In this document: in pieces, positions 25,009 to 34,088 of the stretch
Numbering within the stretch: the stretch's first letter is position 1
Layout of the letters: every line of letters begins with the position of its first letter
DNA from: an uncultured Candidatus Saccharibacteria bacterium
Lineage (GTDB): Bacteria > Patescibacteriota > Saccharimonadia > Saccharimonadales > Saccharimonadaceae
Length of the DNA stretch: 64,000 nt
Assembly: GCA_947570505.1 (NCBI GenBank)
Contig: CANOTH010000003.1
Location: forward strand, 1 to 64,000
Reading direction: 5' to 3'
Translations under genes and position numbers: made by a program
The notes under the pieces: model-generated
What the model was told of the DNA's origin: nothing
The model's database searches: none
Seen by the model: the letters and a program-made list of their open reading frames with translations, nothing else

Positions 25009-25338
25009 ATGCCAGTAATAACACCAACTAAAGATTCATTATTAACTGCCTTCGTAAATAAAATGATGGAGGAAAAGGGTACGGGTGATTTGGACTCGGA
25101 AGCTCGTTTGAGGCTACGAGTGCAGCTTCGAGAAAAGTTGGAGCAACGTGTAGAGGAGAATATGATCCGGATGTTGACCGATGAACAGTTGGTGGAGCTA
25201 GAACGGTTGCTGGATGCGGATGTTTCCGACGCGGCTCTAGAGCAGTTTTTTGACGAAAGCGGGGCGGATTTTGCGCAGGCCGCTACTCAGGCGATGATGA
25301 CTTTTCGGCAAGATTATTTGCAGGCGGAGGCGATGTAG
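25009..25338 (+). CDS. DUF5663-like small protein
   Basis: A 109-aa helical protein distantly related to the gene at 3636: RLRVQLREKLEQRVEENMIRM ... LTDEQLVELERLLDADVSD with a C-terminal helix. Function unknown. Its own promoter (TTGACA ... TAAATT, about 24948-24976) precedes it. It abuts the next gene: the TAG stop is directly followed by ATG 25339. Confidence 0.7.
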   Translation: MPVITPTKDSLLTAFVNKMMEEKGTGDLDSEARLRLRVQLREKLEQRVEENMIRMLTDEQLVELERLLDADVSDAALEQFFDESGADFAQAATQAMMTFRQDYLQAEAM

Positions 25339-27741
25339 ATGGCAGTGGGAGAAAAGTTTGATGCAGGGGCGGATGGAGATAATGTTGGAGAGCAAGCTCT
25401 AAGTCCGGAAGAGCGCGCGGCAATGGAGCAAGAAGCGGGGCGCAAGGTGATTGATGCAGCAAATAGTACTGAGGGGCAGCGCATAGGAGATAAGGTAGAA
25501 TGGACTCCGGAAAACTTGCGTAAGTTTTTTGGAAAGATTCAAGACAAAAGTGGCCAGCCTTATTTTTCTAAGGAGACGATAGATCGTCTGGTGGACAGGG
25601 GTGAGGCGGTGGATCCGGTTCAGGAAGAACAGGATGCGGCTATAAAGAAGGCTCAGGATGCTGCTTATAAGGCAGCACAAATGGAGATTGCCCGGACCTT
25701 GAATGGACGGAGTATTAATAAGTATTTGACTGATTCTCACCGTGATTTGGTGAAGTTACAAGGTGAGATTAAGCGCCTCAGCGAGAGTGTCTATAATGAT
25801 CCCTTGCTCAAGAAGATGCAGCAGCGCCTCTTGGCTGATGCTGAGGGTGAATTATTATCGATGAATCGTCGACGTAAGATGATTGAGAATCTGAAAAATG
25901 GTGAGCAGGCAGAGCCGGTGGGTTCGGAGGAATATGGCGATTTTAATGCTGTGAATGCTGAGTTAGAGATGAATCAGCCCGAGACAGTTACGGCGGTCAA
26001 GATGGATCTTGCAGCCTTCGATCGAATTTTGCCAATGTTTAAGAATGATCCAGAGGTAGCAGCAAAGTTGTTGCGAGCGAGAGAGAAGTATGTGAAAGCT
26101 GCAGAGGCAGAGGACGAGGAAGCGGAATTTGCGAGTACTGAGACTGGTGAGACCACTGATGAAGAAGTGGCAAGTACGGCTGCGGCAGCTGGGGGTGCAG
26201 CAGATGGGAAAGCGGAGAAGCCAGTCAAGGACACGAATAAGGAAAAGAAGAAGTCTGCGAAGAAGCAGAAGAGTAGGGCTGATGAGAAGAAGACGCATGC
26301 TGAGAAGTTGGCGGATATAGCTAAGGAAACACGTGCGGGTTCTTGGATGTCGGATGAAGAGAAGGCTGAAGCGAAGACGCACGAAAAACAGGTTGAGCGA
26401 GTAGCCAAGAAGGCTAGGAAGCGCAAAGGGTTTAAGCAGACCGTGGCGAGAGTATTGGCCGTGATTGGTTTAGGTGCGATGTTAGCGGGGGAGGCTGGAG
26501 AAACGGCGCAAGCGGCTGAAATGACTACAGTGCAAGAGACTGAAGAAGGGCGACAGATGCGTGAACAGGCTGAGTTGACTGCCATGGCAGCTCAGCTGGG
26601 AATCACACCAGCTGAGCTAGTCCAAAAGAATTTATTGGATTTTGATGCAGTGCCAGAGCAAGCGATAAGTGATTTCGGAGCGAGCTATTATGAAGGATTC
26701 ATGAATCGGGAAAATAGTCAAGAGCTATCTAATGGTTTGCGTGCAAATTATACTTTGTATGAGTCAAAGAAGAATAGCAAAAATAGTTATGGACCAGATC
26801 AGTCGTATATTTATGATATGGCTGAAGGTCGCGAGGCGGAAGCGAAGAAGAAATTACTAGAAATGATTCGCGATCAGCCGCAAGCACTGGCTTCGTTTAC
26901 GGCTAATTACCCACGGTTACTGAAAGCTTGTGGAGTAGATGGGGCAATTTTGCAGGAGCAGAATTTGGAACTTAGGTCGCAGGCGGTAATGAATTTGATG
27001 CTTGGTGAAGGCGGAGGGGAACTACAGAATAAGCTGATGGGGGCGGCAGCGATGGCTCTTAATAATGAGAATACTTCGTTTGATTTTTACCTAGAGAATG
27101 GAATGGAGCGGTCGTTCTATATGAAGAAGATAGATCCAAATGGTCCGAACACACCAGATAATATTATGCTAAAAACCTCAAAGATTTATCGTGATAATGT
27201 GCCACAGGTGCAAATTACCTTGACATATGTGGATGGTATTCAGGAATATTCAGACCAGAACTTAAAGTGCTATTTCCAGAGTAATATGACTGTGAATACT
27301 TATCAGAAACGAGAATCTGTGATTGAAGTGAGGCTTGATCCACAGACTGAGCAAGTAGCCGTACAGGAGCAGCATACGGACGATGAACCGGGTGGTGGAA
27401 CACCGGATGATGGGATGCAGGACGACGAGACAGACGATGACGGTGGCGAAGATGATGAAGATGAGGACGTGGAGCAGAAGGATCCGGATAATCAGAAAGA
27501 GAAAGTAGAAGAAGGCGGGCAAACTAATCCGGTCACACCGGATCCAGAAGATGGCCTAAAGGAAGAAACAGATGAGGAGGAAGCAACTCCGAGCGAAGAT
27601 AATAAGGAACAGACTGAGAATATGACTGATGACGACTTCTTGGACTTTGTGGAAAGTGTGATTAATGAAGTCGATGCTGATAATGCAAATGTGAATGTGG
27701 TTCAAGCGGATCAGCAACAACCTAGTGGCCAGCAAAGTTAA
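25339..27741 (+). CDS. large acidic protein with an internal membrane segment
   Basis: An 800-aa protein. Residues 1-240 are helical. About 245-360 are Ala/Lys/Glu-rich low complexity. A single hydrophobic segment lies at about 368-392 (VARVLAVIGLGAMLAGEAGE, then TAQAAE, which resembles a signal-peptidase site). About 395-670 form a soluble domain, and the rest is an Asp/Glu-rich tail. This suggests a cytoplasmic half, one membrane pass and an external half. No family recognised. After the TAA (27739-27741) the same frame stays open for 32 more codons of Gln/Thr-rich sequence like the tail before it and ends at TAA 27838-27840, so the annotated stop may be a recent nonsense mutation. Confidence 0.75.
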   Translation: MAVGEKFDAGADGDNVGEQALSPEERAAMEQEAGRKVIDAANSTEGQRIGDKVEWTPENLRKFFGKIQDKSGQPYFSKETIDRLVDRGEAVDPVQEEQDAAIKKAQDAAYKAAQMEIARTLNGRSINKYLTDSHRDLVKLQGEIKRLSESVYNDPLLKKMQQRLLADAEGELLSMNRRRKMIENLKNGEQAEPVGSEEYGDFNAVNAELEMNQPETVTAVKMDLAAFDRILPMFKNDPEVAAKLLRAREKYVKAAEAEDEEAEFASTETGETTDEEVASTAAAAGGAADGKAEKPVKDTNKEKKKSAKKQKSRADEKKTHAEKLADIAKETRAGSWMSDEEKAEAKTHEKQVERVAKKARKRKGFKQTVARVLAVIGLGAMLAGEAGETAQAAEMTTVQETEEGRQMREQAELTAMAAQLGITPAELVQKNLLDFDAVPEQAISDFGASYYEGFMNRENSQELSNGLRANYTLYESKKNSKNSYGPDQSYIYDMAEGREAEAKKKLLEMIRDQPQALASFTANYPRLLKACGVDGAILQEQNLELRSQAVMNLMLGEGGGELQNKLMGAAAMALNNENTSFDFYLENGMERSFYMKKIDPNGPNTPDNIMLKTSKIYRDNVPQVQITLTYVDGIQEYSDQNLKCYFQSNMTVNTYQKRESVIEVRLDPQTEQVAVQEQHTDDEPGGGTPDDGMQDDETDDDGGEDDEDEDVEQKDPDNQKEKVEEGGQTNPVTPDPEDGLKEETDEEEATPSEDNKEQTENMTDDDFLDFVESVINEVDADNANVNVVQADQQQPSGQQS

Positions 27742-27859
27742 CAGACTCAGCAATCTCAAGGGTTGACTGAAACAACGGGCCAAACGCAGCAGCCAGGAGA
27801 ACAAGGTGCAACAGTTAATGCGAATAATGTAAGTTCTTAAAATCAAAAGGAGTAAGAAA

Positions 27860-28768
27860 ATGAAACATAAACATAAAAAAATAATAGCTTGGGGGCTGAG
27901 TGCGGCTTTGATGTTGCCTTGGATGGCCGGAATGCCAGTGCAGGCTTGGGGCCCCAATCGCCCGACTTATACTAATGAGAAACCGGCCGACCACGCAGTA
28001 TTCAATTCAATCACTAATAATGCAGCGGTGGGGGATGAGCGGGATTTTGTGCGGATTGAGGAGAAGAGTTCTGGTCGGCCGTATACGAGTGAGATTGAGG
28101 TCGAAGCTGGAAAGCAGTATGAAGTATACATTTATTATCATAATGATGCTTCGGCGACTTTTAATGATAAGGCTCATAATTATGTAGGGATTGCACGCGA
28201 TGTGCGGCTCGCTAGTAGCTTTCCGCATGAGCTGAAAGCTGGTGAACGTGCGGCAGTGACTGGTAAAATTACTTCGACTAATACGAATCCGGCAGCGGTC
28301 TGGGATGAGGCCTATGTGACAGCCAAAGAGGACATGACTTTGCATTATGTGACCGGTTCGGCCAAGATTTATAATTCACATGAGACTAATGGGTCGATTT
28401 TGTCGACTAGCTTGTTTTCGAGCGCGGGAACTTTCTTAGGCTTTAAGGAGCTGAATGGGGTAATTTTTGGCTGTGATGAATACTCTGGACAAGTGGTATA
28501 TACAATTCAGATTCAGGCGGTGGATAGTCCTGATGATCCGGAGCCGGACGAACCGGAACCTGATGATCCCGTGCCAGATGAACCAATCCCGGATGAGCCT
28601 AAGCCGGAACCAGAGCCAGAGGTTCCGAGTGAGTTACCAGAGACTGGTCCAGCTGAAATCGTTCTCGCGGTGATTATCGCGCTGTCATTGCTGGCTGGTG
28701 GGATATATTGGTATCGAACGCATAATGCTGTGCAAAAGGCGACTAAGAGAGCAAAAGGGCGCAAGTAG
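27860..28768 (+). CDS. LPxTG (sortase-anchored) surface protein
   Basis: A 302-aa secreted protein. It has a signal peptide (KHKHKKIIAWGLSAALMLPW ... VQAWG), an extracellular domain of about 200 residues, then a Pro-rich stalk of DEPEPDxP-type repeats. The C-terminal sorting signal is complete: LPETG at about residue 266, a hydrophobic stretch (AEIVLAVIIALSLLAGGIYW) and a basic tail. A sortase would link it to the cell wall. The sortase itself is not in this window. A strong Shine-Dalgarno (AAAAGGAG) precedes the ATG. Confidence 0.9.
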   Translation: MKHKHKKIIAWGLSAALMLPWMAGMPVQAWGPNRPTYTNEKPADHAVFNSITNNAAVGDERDFVRIEEKSSGRPYTSEIEVEAGKQYEVYIYYHNDASATFNDKAHNYVGIARDVRLASSFPHELKAGERAAVTGKITSTNTNPAAVWDEAYVTAKEDMTLHYVTGSAKIYNSHETNGSILSTSLFSSAGTFLGFKELNGVIFGCDEYSGQVVYTIQIQAVDSPDDPEPDEPEPDDPVPDEPIPDEPKPEPEPEVPSELPETGPAEIVLAVIIALSLLAGGIYWYRTHNAVQKATKRAKGRK

Positions 28769-28779
28769 TTTTATAGCTA

Positions 28780-28808
28780 TTGACTTATGCGGCAATGTGT
28801 GCTATAAT
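28780..28808 (+). promoter_or_regulatory. promoter of rplU
   Basis: TTGACT (28780-28785), 17-nt spacer, TATAAT (28803-28808), with TGTGTGC before the -10. A hairpin of the form GGGTG ... CACCC follows in the 90-nt leader, possibly an L21-type leader. Confidence 0.75.
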
Positions 28809-28902
28809 GGAGGTATAGGGGTGGTCCTTTAGGGAATCACCCTTGCTTCTGGTGGAGAAGTGTGCTAAAATAACGGAAGATATTATAAAATTAAGGGAAA
28901 TT

Positions 28903-29211
28903 ATGAAAAAAGCAGTTGTACTCATCGGCGGTAAGCAATACTTGGTCGAAGAGCAAGAGACCCTACGGGTGGACCTCCTCCCGGCAGGAACCAAAGAGCT
29001 CGAAACTGGTGCTTTACTTGTAATTGACGGCGACAAAGTTAGTGTTGGTGCGCCAGAGGTTGCAGGTGTCAAGGTAAAAGCGAAGGTAGTCGAGGAATTA
29101 GTTAAAGGTGATAAGGTGCGGGTAATTCGTTATCACTCAAAGAAACGAGTTCATAAAGAGACTGGTCATCGCCAAAAGTATTCATTGATTCAAATTGAGC
29201 AGATTGGATAA
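28903..29211 (+). CDS. rplU: 50S ribosomal protein bL21
   Basis: A 102-aa protein with the bL21 pattern: KKAVVLIGGKQYLVEEQETL, then VKVKAKVVEELVKGDKVRVI and the conserved end YHSKKRVHKETGHRQKYSLIQI. The start is ATG 28903 after AAGGGAA. No rpmA follows, unlike most bacteria; a terminator comes 10 nt after the stop. Confidence 0.95.
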   Translation: MKKAVVLIGGKQYLVEEQETLRVDLLPAGTKELETGALLVIDGDKVSVGAPEVAGVKVKAKVVEELVKGDKVRVIRYHSKKRVHKETGHRQKYSLIQIEQIG

Positions 29212-29221
29212 TCTTGATGAA

Positions 29222-29250
29222 AAATCCTCTGGGAAACTGGAGGATTTTTT
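29222..29250 (+). terminator. rho-independent terminator of rplU
   Basis: AATCCTC (29223-29229) pairs with GAGGATT (29240-29246), then T run. Confidence 0.85.
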
Positions 29251-29265
29251 GATATACTGAGAGCA

Positions 29266-30951
29266 ATGCAGGGAGCAAAGGTGGCGCAAGGTGCGAAACG
29301 AAATTGGTTTGGGAAACATTTAGGTCTGATTTTGATTATTTTGGTGCAGACAGCAGTGTATATTTTGGCGGGAGTTAATAAAGCCTATCTACATATGGAT
29401 GAGGCTTTTTCTTTGGGCTTAACCCATTTCGAACAGATTGATCCGGCTAGCCAAGCGGATTTTTACGATCATTGGCATAGCGGGGAGTACTTTGAAGATT
29501 ATTTGGCGGTAGATAAGGCGGAAGTGTGGGATCTTGGCCCGGTGTTTCGGAATCAGAAGAATGATGTACACCCGCCGTTGTTTTATTTGTTGCTGAGGTT
29601 GAGCCAGAATATGGTGGCGGGGCAGTATTCGAAATGGCCGGGAATTATTTTGAACATCTTGATAGCGGCTGGGAATACGGTGCTGATTTTTGCAATTTTG
29701 AATAAACTTCTGCAGAAGGAAAAGCAGAGTAAGATTAAAACACTAGTGATGACGGCGGTAGTGGCATTGACGATTGCGACAGTTAGCGCTGTAGTGTATA
29801 TACGGATGTATCAGCTGTTGACTTTTTGGGTGTTGCTGACGACTTGGCTACATTTGCAGCTGTACGAGAGGGAGAAGCTTAGCTGGAAATTGTTGGTGAC
29901 GATTGGTGTGACTGTGGTAGCGGGCATGTTAACACAGTATTATTATTTGTTCTTTTTGGCGCCATTGTGGCTGGTATTGTTAGTGAAATATGTGCGAGCG
30001 AAGCGGTGGAAAGAACTAGGATGTTATACTGGGACTTTGTTGTTGGCAGGAGGGGTTTCGCTGGCGATTTGGCCGGTGATGCTACAGCATATGTTTTTTG
30101 GTTATCGTGGGCAGGGTGTGTTAGGAAGTTTGTTGGATTTGTCGCGACTGGTGGGGCAGGTGTGGGAGTATATTTTGATTGTGGATTATTATGATTTTCA
30201 TCGGATGTTGATCATAGCGGTGGCGATTTTGGTAGTAGTTTGGTTGATGCGAAATTTAAAGATGGAACGTAGCACAGCTCAGACGGCGGAAAAAACGACT
30301 TGGGAAATGAAAATCGGTCTGAAGTTTAAGGTGGGTGCCAGAGAACATGGGGCGGGGAATCTATGGCCGGTGATGGGGTGGCCGACGATGGTATATTTCT
30401 TGATTGTGGCGGCAGTTTCACCATATATTGAATTAAGATATGTGATGCCGGTGTGTGGATTGATAGTGATAATAGTGGTGTGGTGGCTGTATCGATCTCT
30501 AGGGCAAGTTTTGACAGAGAAGATGCGTAATGCAATAGTGGCGGGATTTCTAGGGGTGATGTTGGTGGCAGCTCCAGTGCAATTAGCGACTGGAGCGATG
30601 CGCATTGAGCTTTTATACAGGGATAAGGAAGCGCTGATGGAGGAGCTACAAGCCAATAATGAGGTGCCGACAGTGTACTTTATCACGACGGAGAATAATA
30701 GATTTCTGGATAATTTGTTACCCTTCGTAGTAATGGATCAGTCGTATTTGGCTCTGGACCGACGGCCAGGCGAGTTGAAAGTGGAGCAGATTGTGCGAGG
30801 TAGGGATTTGTCGCATGGTTTGTATGTGTGGATTAGTGATCAGTATAAACATGAAGAGATTTTGCAGGAAGTGCAGGAAGCGACAGATTTGGATAAGGTA
30901 AGGCATGTGCGTGGGGTGAATACTTGTGATATTTATTATCTAAGTAAGTAG
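29266..30951 (+). CDS. polytopic glycosyltransferase, GT39/PMT-like
   Basis: A 561-aa membrane protein with about ten hydrophobic segments. The N-terminal loop carries YLHMDEAFSLG and then VHPPLFYLLLRL, the acidic catalytic loop and His-Pro pattern of the GT-C fold (PMT, ArnT and related lipid-phosphate-sugar transferases). It probably transfers a sugar from a polyprenyl-phosphate donor to an extracellular acceptor, which fits a cell with many surface proteins. The 3' end has a short soluble domain. The stop codon (30949-30951) touches the border of cassette C. Confidence 0.75.
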   Translation: MQGAKVAQGAKRNWFGKHLGLILIILVQTAVYILAGVNKAYLHMDEAFSLGLTHFEQIDPASQADFYDHWHSGEYFEDYLAVDKAEVWDLGPVFRNQKNDVHPPLFYLLLRLSQNMVAGQYSKWPGIILNILIAAGNTVLIFAILNKLLQKEKQSKIKTLVMTAVVALTIATVSAVVYIRMYQLLTFWVLLTTWLHLQLYEREKLSWKLLVTIGVTVVAGMLTQYYYLFFLAPLWLVLLVKYVRAKRWKELGCYTGTLLLAGGVSLAIWPVMLQHMFFGYRGQGVLGSLLDLSRLVGQVWEYILIVDYYDFHRMLIIAVAILVVVWLMRNLKMERSTAQTAEKTTWEMKIGLKFKVGAREHGAGNLWPVMGWPTMVYFLIVAAVSPYIELRYVMPVCGLIVIIVVWWLYRSLGQVLTEKMRNAIVAGFLGVMLVAAPVQLATGAMRIELLYRDKEALMEELQANNEVPTVYFITTENNRFLDNLLPFVVMDQSYLALDRRPGELKVEQIVRGRDLSHGLYVWISDQYKHEEILQEVQEATDLDKVRHVRGVNTCDIYYLSK

Positions 30952-31152
30952 TATACCAAACAGCGGACGGGGTAACCGTTGTAACGTGGATAGTGACCAG
31001 CGGGCCAAACAAGGTTGTAGTCGAAATTATTACCAAAACTGCGGGCTGCGGTAACAGAGGTATAATCTTGTAGGGCACTACTCCAATGAAAGCCGTTACG
31101 ACCGAAATGACTGAGACCACCATGTTGAGAATAAGTTTCTCCGCTACGGACG
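30951..31152 (-). repeat. variable cassette C
   Basis: The 5' border is at 31141-31152 and the 3' border starts at 30951, directly at the stop codon of the glycosyltransferase. It encodes NFVRSGETYSQHGGLSHFG ... PRYNGYPVRCLVY. The reading frame is intact but there is no stop at the border: it runs a few codons into the opposite strand of the glycosyltransferase. Confidence 0.85.
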
Positions 31153-31200
31153 AAGTTTTTCTGCTCATCATCTGGACCATGTGTTATAATGGTAATAGTT

Positions 31201-31968
31201 ATGGCGAAGGTGATTTGTATTACGAATCAAAAGGGTGGTGTAGGTAAAACGACGACGTCGGTGAATTTGGCTTATTTTTTGGCAAAGGACAAGTTTCGAG
31301 TTTTGCTGGTGGATGTTGACCCTCAAGGCAATGCTTCTAGCGGTTTGGGCTTAGATAAAAATGCTCTGGAGGCTACGATGACTGAAGTGATGATTGGTGT
31401 GAGTAGCCTGGGTGACGTAATTCAACATACGACTTTTAAGAATTTTGACTTGGCTCCAACTACTCCGCAGCTCGCTAATGCAGAGGTAGAAATGGCGGGG
31501 ATGAATGGCAAATTCGGGATGCTGAAAAAGGCAGTGGCGACGGTGCAGGACGATTATGATTACATTATTATTGATTCGCCACCAAGCTTGTCACTTCTAA
31601 CTGTGAATGGGATGATTGCGGCCGATTATTTGATTTTGCCGGTACAGACAGAGTTTTATGCTCTAGAAGGTGTGGCGCAGCTGCTTGAAAGTATGGCAAT
31701 GGTGCGTAAGGCTATGAATCCGCAGTTGAAATTGTTGGGAGTAGTGGCGACGATGTATGATAAACGCACGAGTTTGAGTGTGGAGGTTTTGGCGGAAGTG
31801 GAGAGGTACTTTAAGGATAAAGTTTTTGAGACGACAATTCCGCGGAATGTGCGGGTGGCAGAGGCGCCGAGCCATGGTGTGCCAGTAGGGGCTTATGATA
31901 AATTTAGTAAAGGTGCCAAGGCTTATAAAGATCTGGCGCGAGAGGTAGAGGAAAGGACGGCAGAATAA
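31201..31968 (+). CDS. parA: ParA/Soj chromosome-partitioning ATPase
   Basis: A deviant Walker ATPase of 255 aa: KGGVGKTTTSVNLA (deviant Walker A with the signature Lys), VDVDPQGNAS (A') and YIIIDSPPSLS (Walker B). It moves or positions DNA together with ParB. I choose ATG 31201 because the upstream in-frame ATG overlaps the TATAAT box; the mRNA is then leaderless. parB follows with no gap. Confidence 0.95.
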   Translation: MAKVICITNQKGGVGKTTTSVNLAYFLAKDKFRVLLVDVDPQGNASSGLGLDKNALEATMTEVMIGVSSLGDVIQHTTFKNFDLAPTTPQLANAEVEMAGMNGKFGMLKKAVATVQDDYDYIIIDSPPSLSLLTVNGMIAADYLILPVQTEFYALEGVAQLLESMAMVRKAMNPQLKLLGVVATMYDKRTSLSVEVLAEVERYFKDKVFETTIPRNVRVAEAPSHGVPVGAYDKFSKGAKAYKDLAREVEERTAE

Positions 31969-32826
31969 ATGGTAGCAAAGAGGAGTATGGGCCTGGGGCG
32001 GGGTTTTGATAGCTTGATTCCGACGAACTTGGTAGAGGAGGAGTTTGATCCGACTAGTAATGAGGATGCTAAAGTGAGCCAATTAGTTGAGCTGGATCTA
32101 GATAAAATCGTGCGGGACGAGGAACAGCCACGGAAGAATTTTAGCGAGGACAGTTTGCGTGAGCTGGCGGATTCAATCGTGGAGCATGGAGTGTTGCAGC
32201 CGATTGTAGTAGTTAAAAAAGCTAACGGCTATCAGATTGTGGCCGGTGAGAGGCGTTGGCGCGCATCTAAGCTGGCTGGGCTTAAGACAATCCCAGCGAT
32301 TATTCGGACTTTGAGCGATCAGAATCGTCTAGAATTGTCGATTATTGAGAATGCGCAGCGCGAGGATTTGAGTCCAATTGAACTTGCGACGGCTTATGCA
32401 AAGTTAAAAACACAGTTTAATTTGACGAACGAGGAAATTGGCCGCAGAGTAGGGAAGAGTGCGATTAGTGTAATTAACACTATGAGGCTGTTGAAGCTGC
32501 CGGAGGAAGCGAAAAAGGCAATGCGCGAACATCATTTGATGGAAGGGCCGATGCGACCTTTGATTTCGGCAGACCCAGAGACGGTACATGAAATCTTGCC
32601 AAAGATGATAGAAGAGGGGTGGTCGGCTCGCAAGGTTGAGCGATATATTGCTGATCATAAGAAGAAGAGCTCCGAGATGATTGTGAAAAAGACCAATACT
32701 TTTGTGAAGGAAGAGGCGAGGTTATGCAAGAAGTATGGTGCAGAGGTCAGGGTACGGGGACGCAGTGTGACTTTTAGTGCCAAAAATGATGAGGAATTAC
32801 GAAAGCTGTTGGAGAAGTTGGGATAA
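31969..32826 (+). CDS. parB: ParB/Spo0J partition protein
   Basis: A 285-aa CTP-dependent DNA clamp. The N-terminal domain has VAGERRWRASKLAGLKTIPA (the C motif) and ENAQREDLSPIELA, followed by the HTH that reads parS (TNEEIGRRVGKSAISVINTM). The N-terminal basic stretch VAKRSMGLGRGFDSLI is the ParA-stimulating peptide. The C-terminal domain is short. No parS consensus (TGTTTCACGTGAAACA-like) was seen in the window. Confidence 0.94.
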   Translation: MVAKRSMGLGRGFDSLIPTNLVEEEFDPTSNEDAKVSQLVELDLDKIVRDEEQPRKNFSEDSLRELADSIVEHGVLQPIVVVKKANGYQIVAGERRWRASKLAGLKTIPAIIRTLSDQNRLELSIIENAQREDLSPIELATAYAKLKTQFNLTNEEIGRRVGKSAISVINTMRLLKLPEEAKKAMREHHLMEGPMRPLISADPETVHEILPKMIEEGWSARKVERYIADHKKKSSEMIVKKTNTFVKEEARLCKKYGAEVRVRGRSVTFSAKNDEELRKLLEKLG

Positions 32827-33018
32827 GGGTTCTGGGAAAGTTTCGCAGTTAATTATGGCTGTGTGAGATTCTTCTTTATTAAAATTAAGATCAGTATCGT
32901 AATTAATAAAAATAAGTTACCGTAGCTAATACGGCAACTTACAAAAACTTCTAATTAGAGTATAGCTTAATACTATAATTACTGTCAAGCTTAGAATTGG
33001 CCGTTTTTCGTAATTAGT

Positions 33019-33229
33019 ATTACCAAACAGCGGACGGGGGAGACCATACCAACGCGTACCATAATATGATGGGTTAACACCTGAGGCACTGAAGCGCAGA
33101 AAGATTCCTGTGGCTTTAAAAATATCGTCAATGTAGTCGACGGCAACACTGGGCAGACCATATCCATGGCTACCAAAAGTTGCTGGCAATCCCGTTACAA
33201 CGAACAAATCTATATACCCGCTACGGACG
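33019..33229 (-). repeat. variable cassette D, frameshifted
   Basis: The 5' border is at 33218-33229 and the 3' border is near 33019. It encodes DVRSGYIDLFVVTGLP ... ASGVNPSYYGTRWYGLP. One extra C in the final CCCCC run shifts the frame, so the end reads PRPLFGN instead of PVRCLV. It shares the ASGVNPS segment with cassettes G and K. Confidence 0.8.
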
Positions 33230-33435
33230 TCCGTAGCGGAGAGATCCGTCATGATGCTGGCACATTAAAGTATCCTAGCTTACGTGGTCATGTCTGGTCT
33301 CGTCTTGCCTTGGGCTATGGTTATAACGGATGGGCTAGTCGAGCATATACTCTGTATGCTGGTGATAATGGTACAAATCCTTCAAGCTCTGATGCTCGTT
33401 GGTACGGTGTCCCCGTCCGCTGTTTGGTATACTAG
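33228..33435 (+). repeat. variable cassette E, inverted next to D
   Basis: The 5' border is at 33228-33239 and the stop is at 33433-33435. It encodes DVRSGEIRHDAGTLKYPSLR ... WYGVPVRCLVY, intact. D and E meet head to head, and their borders create a 22-bp perfect palindrome at 33218-33239. The rest of 32827-33590 is AT-rich with nothing else evident except a promoter (TTGACT ... TATAAT, about 33488-33515) for the next gene. Confidence 0.85.
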
Positions 33436-33590
33436 TTGGCTAACTGAGGTAAATTATGATTTGAGGCTTGACGTAGGATAAAAATATTGACTATTTTGTA
33501 AAAGTGTGCTATAATGAAAGGAGAGGGTGAAAATTATCTTTTCTCCCTAGGTTTTGCGTGCCATAAAATAATAAAATGGGGGTGAGTTGA

Positions 33591-33959
33591 GTGTTTTTTA
33601 AACGCAAAAATAATTACTTCGACTGCATAGTCGAAGTAATAGATCGCGATGGATCTATTATTCGTACCTTTACTGAGCCTGATGATCAGGACAAATGGGT
33701 TCTCTGGTGGTTGATTCAGTGGTGGAAAAACAGACATAATGCTGTGGAAGCCGAGAAATACAAGCTGATTGTACTGGCAAAACTTTGGTTGGCCGCGCTG
33801 ACAGTGCTCAGGGTTTTAGCCCTGATCGTTTTTATACCATTAGCTGTTGCGGTGGTGATCGCTGGTATTGTATTGGTACTGGCGGTGGTAGTTTTGCTGA
33901 TTTTGACAGTATTGGTCAAATTCGTGTTTGAGAGGTTCTACCATAGGGATGCACATTAA
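33591..33959 (+). CDS. small membrane protein of unknown function
   Basis: A 122-aa protein with a GTG start after GGGGTGAG. The N-terminal half is soluble and charged (DCIVEVIDRDGSIIRTFTEP ... WWLIQWWKN). The C-terminal half is one long hydrophobic stretch, probably two membrane segments (about residues 62-83 and 87-110). Family not recognised. It has its own promoter and terminator. Confidence 0.65.
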   Translation: MFFKRKNNYFDCIVEVIDRDGSIIRTFTEPDDQDKWVLWWLIQWWKNRHNAVEAEKYKLIVLAKLWLAALTVLRVLALIVFIPLAVAVVIAGIVLVLAVVVLLILTVLVKFVFERFYHRDAH

Positions 33960-33965
33960 AGAGAG

Positions 33966-33999
33966 CGATAGAGCCTGGACCGAGAGTCTGGGCTTTTTG
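33966..33999 (+). terminator. rho-independent terminator
   Basis: AGAGCCTGGAC and GTCTGGGCTTTTT form an imperfect stem with a short purine loop, then a T run. Confidence 0.75.
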
Positions 34000-34088
34000 C
34001 GTGGGAAGGTCTTGTGCTTTTAGTGATTTTTGATATAATGAAGATATCTAGAGGAACTTTGGGGGTTTATAATAACGGAAAAGGAAAG

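Noticed and set aside
31969-32826. Plasmid-type ParB suggesting an integrated plasmid
   Set aside because: The protein has the chromosomal ParB/Spo0J box order and sits beside normal housekeeping genes.
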